NCBI GenBank assembly: GCA_009746045.1
Contig: RPFO01000106.1
Coordinates: 818,513-851,012 of the forward strand
DNA: 32,500 nt
From: Mesostigma viride
Lineage: Eukaryota > Streptophyta > Mesostigmatophyceae > Mesostigmatales > Mesostigmataceae
Direction: 5' to 3'
Shown here: one piece after another, positions 29,595 through 32,500 of the stretch
Numbering within the stretch: the first letter of the stretch is position 1
Layout of the letters: every line of letters starts with the position of its first letter
Notes under the pieces: generated by a model
Told to the model about the DNA's origin: nothing
Databases searched by the model: none
Seen by the model: only the letters and a program-made list of their open reading frames with translations
Made by a program: the position numbers and the translations under genes

Positions 29595-31012
29595 AGTTTG
29601 TGTGTAAACATAAGCCAGCAGCAGATGGGTCAGTCATCTTTCATGCTAGACCTTGTGTGACAGAGTTCAAGGGCACCACTGATCTGACAGAGGCAGAGTT
29701 GTACACGCCAGGCATTCAGCAAACATCCCTAAAAATCTTGCTGTCTGTCTTTGTGGGTCATCTCAATGATGGGGATGACTATATCTGTAAGGCTACAGAC
29801 ATTAAAAGGGCTTTCCTGAAAGGCTCACCTGAGATAGCACAACAAGTGTGGCATGGTCAGGTGTACGTAGTCTCCACTCCCAGAGTTTGGGCAAAACACA
29901 TCCCTCAGCAGTACCTGAAAGCTAACATAGGTGTTGAAGGGCTGCAATCAGCTCCTCGCATTTTCAGGATGTCAGCTCAGGCTGTGTTTGAAAAGTTAGG
30001 GGCTAGATATGATGACATAGACCCTTGCTTCTTTGTGGTCCCACACCCTCATGGCATTCTCACCTTTGTGTGGCATGGGGATGATCAGCTGATTGCTGGG
30101 CCAAGGCGTGCTGTGGATGATTTTATTCAACAAGTGTCACAGCATTTTGAGATTGGCAAGCAAGTAGAGCTGGGCACCACTGCCATAAAATTTTGTGGCA
30201 CAATGTTACAACTCCAGCAGCATCAAAACCAGTGGGTGTGTGCACTCTACTCTCCCAATGATTACATGCACAGCTGCTTGGAGGTTTTGCAAACAAAAAT
30301 CAAACCTGGAGCCTGTCCTACCATTAGAGGCAAGCTGGGGTGGTTGTGCTCAACGTGTGCACCTCACCTGGCTGTGGTTAGCAGAGTTGATGATGATGTC
30401 TTGATGCAAGTAGGTCACAAAGCCATCACCAAAACTCTCCAGGAGGGCCCTCCCCTTATCTTGCACTCCTTGGATCTCCACAAAACCATTCACATCCAAG
30501 CTATGATGGATAGTTCCATGGAGTCCAGGCAGATTACCAAGTTGCAGGCAAGGGAGTCAGGCTTGTATTTTGTGCAGAATGATGATGCACCCTTGTCTCT
30601 CATTTCATGGTACAGCCGGTTGCATAGACGCAAGGCTGTCAGCAGCAATGCTGCTGAGTGCAGGGCAGTGGTGTCAGCAGTGCTTCATGCCAGGTACTTG
30701 AATCATGTGCTGGTTTGGTTGCAGATGCAAGCAGGCAGCAATGCTGGGGTGGTGGCACACTTGCTCACTGACAGTCAGTCAGTCCTCAGTTTCCTTGCTA
30801 ACCCCTATGCTGTCCACACTGATCTTGACTGGGTGGTCCTGAAACAGGAGTCCACCTACTGGGAGTCCACCCGTCACGTGGAGGACAAACACAACGCTGC
30901 TGATGCACTCACTAAAGTGCCTCAGCAGGCAGCTGAACAATATCAGCTGTTGTACCACTTGATGAACCCCTATGGCAAGCAGGCAACCCTGCCCCATAGG
31001 GGGGACGCCTAG
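29528..31012 (+). CDS. Copia-type reverse transcriptase and RNase H
   Basis: The frame is open from just after a TAG at 29,525-29,527; the recognisable start is about 29,543 (PVTPIDKKP, then CKHLRLKFVCKHK), as in Copia RT. Motifs in order: TDIKRAFLKG with the first catalytic Asp (about 29,800), GLQSAPR (about 29,940), and VWHGDDQLIAG as the catalytic DD box (about 30,070), with HGDD in place of YVDD. RNase H follows: MMDSS (about 30,506), AAECRA (about 30,655), LTDSQSVLSF (about 30,767), HTDLDW (about 30,818), and a KHNAADALTK tail typical of Ty1/Copia RNase H. All expected catalytic acids appear present. It is offset from the upstream frame by one base at CCCC, 29,541-29,544. Confidence 0.9.
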   Translation, partial: SFSYSPVTPIDKKPAGCKHLRLKFVCKHKPAADGSVIFHARPCVTEFKGTTDLTEAELYTPGIQQTSLKILLSVFVGHLNDGDDYICKATDIKRAFLKGSPEIAQQVWHGQVYVVSTPRVWAKHIPQQYLKANIGVEGLQSAPRIFRMSAQAVFEKLGARYDDIDPCFFVVPHPHGILTFVWHGDDQLIAGPRRAVDDFIQQVSQHFEIGKQVELGTTAIKFCGTMLQLQQHQNQWVCALYSPNDYMHSCLEVLQTKIKPGACPTIRGKLGWLCSTCAPHLAVVSRVDDDVLMQVGHKAITKTLQEGPPLILHSLDLHKTIHIQAMMDSSMESRQITKLQARESGLYFVQNDDAPLSLISWYSRLHRRKAVSSNAAECRAVVSAVLHARYLNHVLVWLQMQAGSNAGVVAHLLTDSQSVLSFLANPYAVHTDLDWVVLKQESTYWESTRHVEDKHNAADALTKVPQQAAEQYQLLYHLMNPYGKQATLPHRGDA

Positions 31013-32073
31013 CAGGGTCCTGTTCACCAGGGCCGCCTAGGTCACCCAGTACCCCTTGGGCAGGTCCAAGGGGTAGGTTGTGGCTTCCAGCAGGGGGGTT
31101 GGTTGGAGTCTGTTTTTCATACATCTGCGTGCCCTATGCCCAATAAAATCTGTTTTGATTTTTCAACACCATGGAATTTCGTTATGCACACCTTCATAGG
31201 TGGGCATGGGATGTATCTCACACCTTTATTCACTAGGGCGTATGCCTTGGTGGATTGGCCTTGAGCTCAGTGGCTCAGGTGCCCCCATTCAAGTGGAGGG
31301 TCAAAGCTCCCTTGACAGGTGGTTACCCAGGACCCCAGTTCACTGTGGATATCCTGGGCCACCTGGCCTTACTGTTCAGTGGCAGTAAAGGCATGGGTGC
31401 TGTCATGTTGTCTAGTACAACGTGCTCAGCACAGGTGCAGGATGAAATATTCCTGTCACCTGTCACCAGGACTTCAGTCACCCATGTGCAGGGCAGGGGT
31501 GGCTGGTCTCACACGTTGTGCAGGTGCAATGTGGCCAGGTCCAGGATGTCATAGTCCTGTCACCTGTCACTCGGACTTCAGCCCCCTCTGTGCAGGGCAG
31601 GGGTGGCTGGTCCTCACATGTTGTGCAGGTACAACATGGACAGTGCAGGGTGCAATAAACCTGTCCACTGTCACTCCTCAGGTTGCAGGTAACCTGAGCT
31701 CAGTTGACCCAGCCTGGCTGGGTATTTTTCTCTGAGTGGGCGATGATGATGGAACAACATGGAACCTCTTAAACGGTTACCTTGGCATTTTTACAATGGC
31801 TTCTTGGCTGGTGATGCACTCCCTGGATAGGCAGACAGGCATAGCTATCTCCCTTGTGAGCTCGCGAGGAGGAGGAACTCCCCGGGCATGTTGAGCTAAA
31901 CGTGATGCCATCACAAGTATTGCACGAGTTCTGGGGCCCATCTTTTTCAGTCCAGATGTTGCAGTATGGGTGTCAGTTGCTCAGCACCTCAGTCAGCTTG
32001 GAGTCAGTCTCCTAGCTGGGCAGGGTCAGGCTTGAAGTCGCTAGCCTTCAACCTGAAAGGAAAACATAATGGG
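31013..32073 (+). other. Noncoding interior between pol and 3' LTR
   Basis: About 1.06 kb without a convincing gene. It holds an AATAAA-like caataaaatc at about 31,140. It also holds a 2.3-copy tandem repeat of period about 105 bp (cctgtcac at 31,452, 31,557 and a variant at 31,660). A purine-rich stretch before the LTR (ctgaaaggaaaacataatggg, about 32,053-32,073) is the likely polypurine tract. Confidence 0.6.
31452..31690 (+). repeat. 105-bp tandem repeat, 2.3 copies
   Basis: Copies share cctgtcacctgtcac, gcagggcaggggtggctggt and cacgttgtgcaggt-like blocks, diverged by several substitutions. Confidence 0.75.
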
Positions 32074-32500
32074 AGTTAGATGAGATGCTTAGGCTGACAC
32101 ACGGATTTCCGGCCTGCGCGCCGCGTATTGCCTACCGCGGCTGAGCGGGACACCTCAGTACAGTACGGCAGGGTGTACGGTACTGAGGTGTCATGTGGAC
32201 CGATGTGCGGTTAGTGCCAGACTGTTCCTAGGTGCTAGCTCGACCCGCCAGGTCCGGTGTAGCCGGGCCTGACGGGCCGAGTCTTAGCTGGTTGCTAGTG
32301 ACGTGGTCGCATGGCATTGCAGTGTACAGTTGTCCACTGGTCGAGTGCTGCAGGTAGCACCGCCATAGGCATATAGGCGTAGCACTGGGGAGTGCCACAG
32401 CACCCGAGTCTGCCCAGTTCCATTCTGAGCCCTCAGCTTTCATCGCTCTCTCATTGTATTATTGTAATACAATCATCATTCGCTCTCAGCTTTCGCAGTT
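32074..32500 (+). repeat. 3' LTR, truncated by the window
   Basis: Identical to 24,035-24,461 in all 427 positions compared by eye. It is preceded by the purine-rich tract. The outer end and target duplication lie beyond the window. Confidence 0.93.

Larger units (their letters stand above)
24035..32500 (+). mobile_element. Young Copia-related LTR retrotransposon, 3' LTR cut by window end
   Basis: Direct repeats 24,035-24,461 and 32,074-32,500 are identical over all 427 bases visible, so insertion was recent. The interior (up to 32,073) encodes Gag, two zinc knuckles, integrase, an aspartic protease, a Copia-type reverse transcriptase and RNase H. The right LTR runs off the window, so the target duplication and exact LTR end cannot be seen. 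Shared sequence starts agttagatgag, so the LTR may begin at 24,035 or at the TG at 24,042. Reassembled, the coding region would be one Gag-Pol frame of roughly 2,160 codons (24,534-31,012). Confidence 0.92.

Noticed and set aside
29521-29600. Programmed -1 frameshift between protease and reverse transcriptase
   Set aside because: No convincing X-XXY-YYZ heptamer with a downstream stem was found at the overlap. The break sits at CCCC and matches the direction of all the other single-base losses in the element.

Overview
This is a eukaryotic nuclear window. The evidence is spliceosomal GT-AG introns with strong GTAAGT donors, an LTR retrotransposon, a nested DNA transposon, long micro- and minisatellites, and genes hundreds to thousands of bases apart. 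The species cannot be fixed from the sequence. A protist or alga fits best: long tetranucleotide arrays and a Copia-type reverse transcriptase with an HGDD catalytic box. That placement is inference.

Layout, left to right. 1-1.6 kb has two possible 3'-terminal exons of unknown genes on the + strand. 1.8-3.1 kb is an unrecognised ORF on the - strand. 3.3-3.8 kb is an 87/109-bp satellite. 3.8-4.37 kb is a four-unit tandem repeat with two large perfect palindromes. 4.45-5.63 kb is an intact intronless protein-kinase gene. 5.8-9 kb is a repeat landscape: (AGGG)n and (ATGG)n arrays with the same flanks, around a 1.7-kb TTAA-flanked inverted-repeat element. 9.98-12.5 kb (- strand) encodes a ubiquitin-specific-protease-like domain behind an NLS, a SUMO-interaction-like motif and 25-aa repeats. 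12.58-21.72 kb is one 30-bp minisatellite split by a 7.54-kb CACTA-like transposon (13,322-20,862). 21.96-23.42 kb (- strand) holds three well-supported phase-0 exons with a charged, possibly SANT-like N-terminus. They may be the 5' half of the protease gene, joined across a 9.7-kb intron that contains the minisatellite and the transposon. 23.56-24.03 kb is the same satellite as at 3.3 kb, inverted. 24.035 kb to the window end is a very young Copia-related LTR retrotransposon; its two LTR segments are identical over the 427 bases visible.

Two points stand out. The retrotransposon orders its domains Gag, zinc knuckles, integrase, aspartic protease, reverse transcriptase, RNase H, so the protease follows the integrase; this is neither the Copia nor the Gypsy order. 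Second, about ten reading-frame breaks in this young element, and one in the protease-like gene, all go the same way (one missing base) and mostly fall in homopolymers. This looks like systematic under-calling in a long-read assembly rather than decay, so the broken genes should not be taken as pseudogenes without checking.
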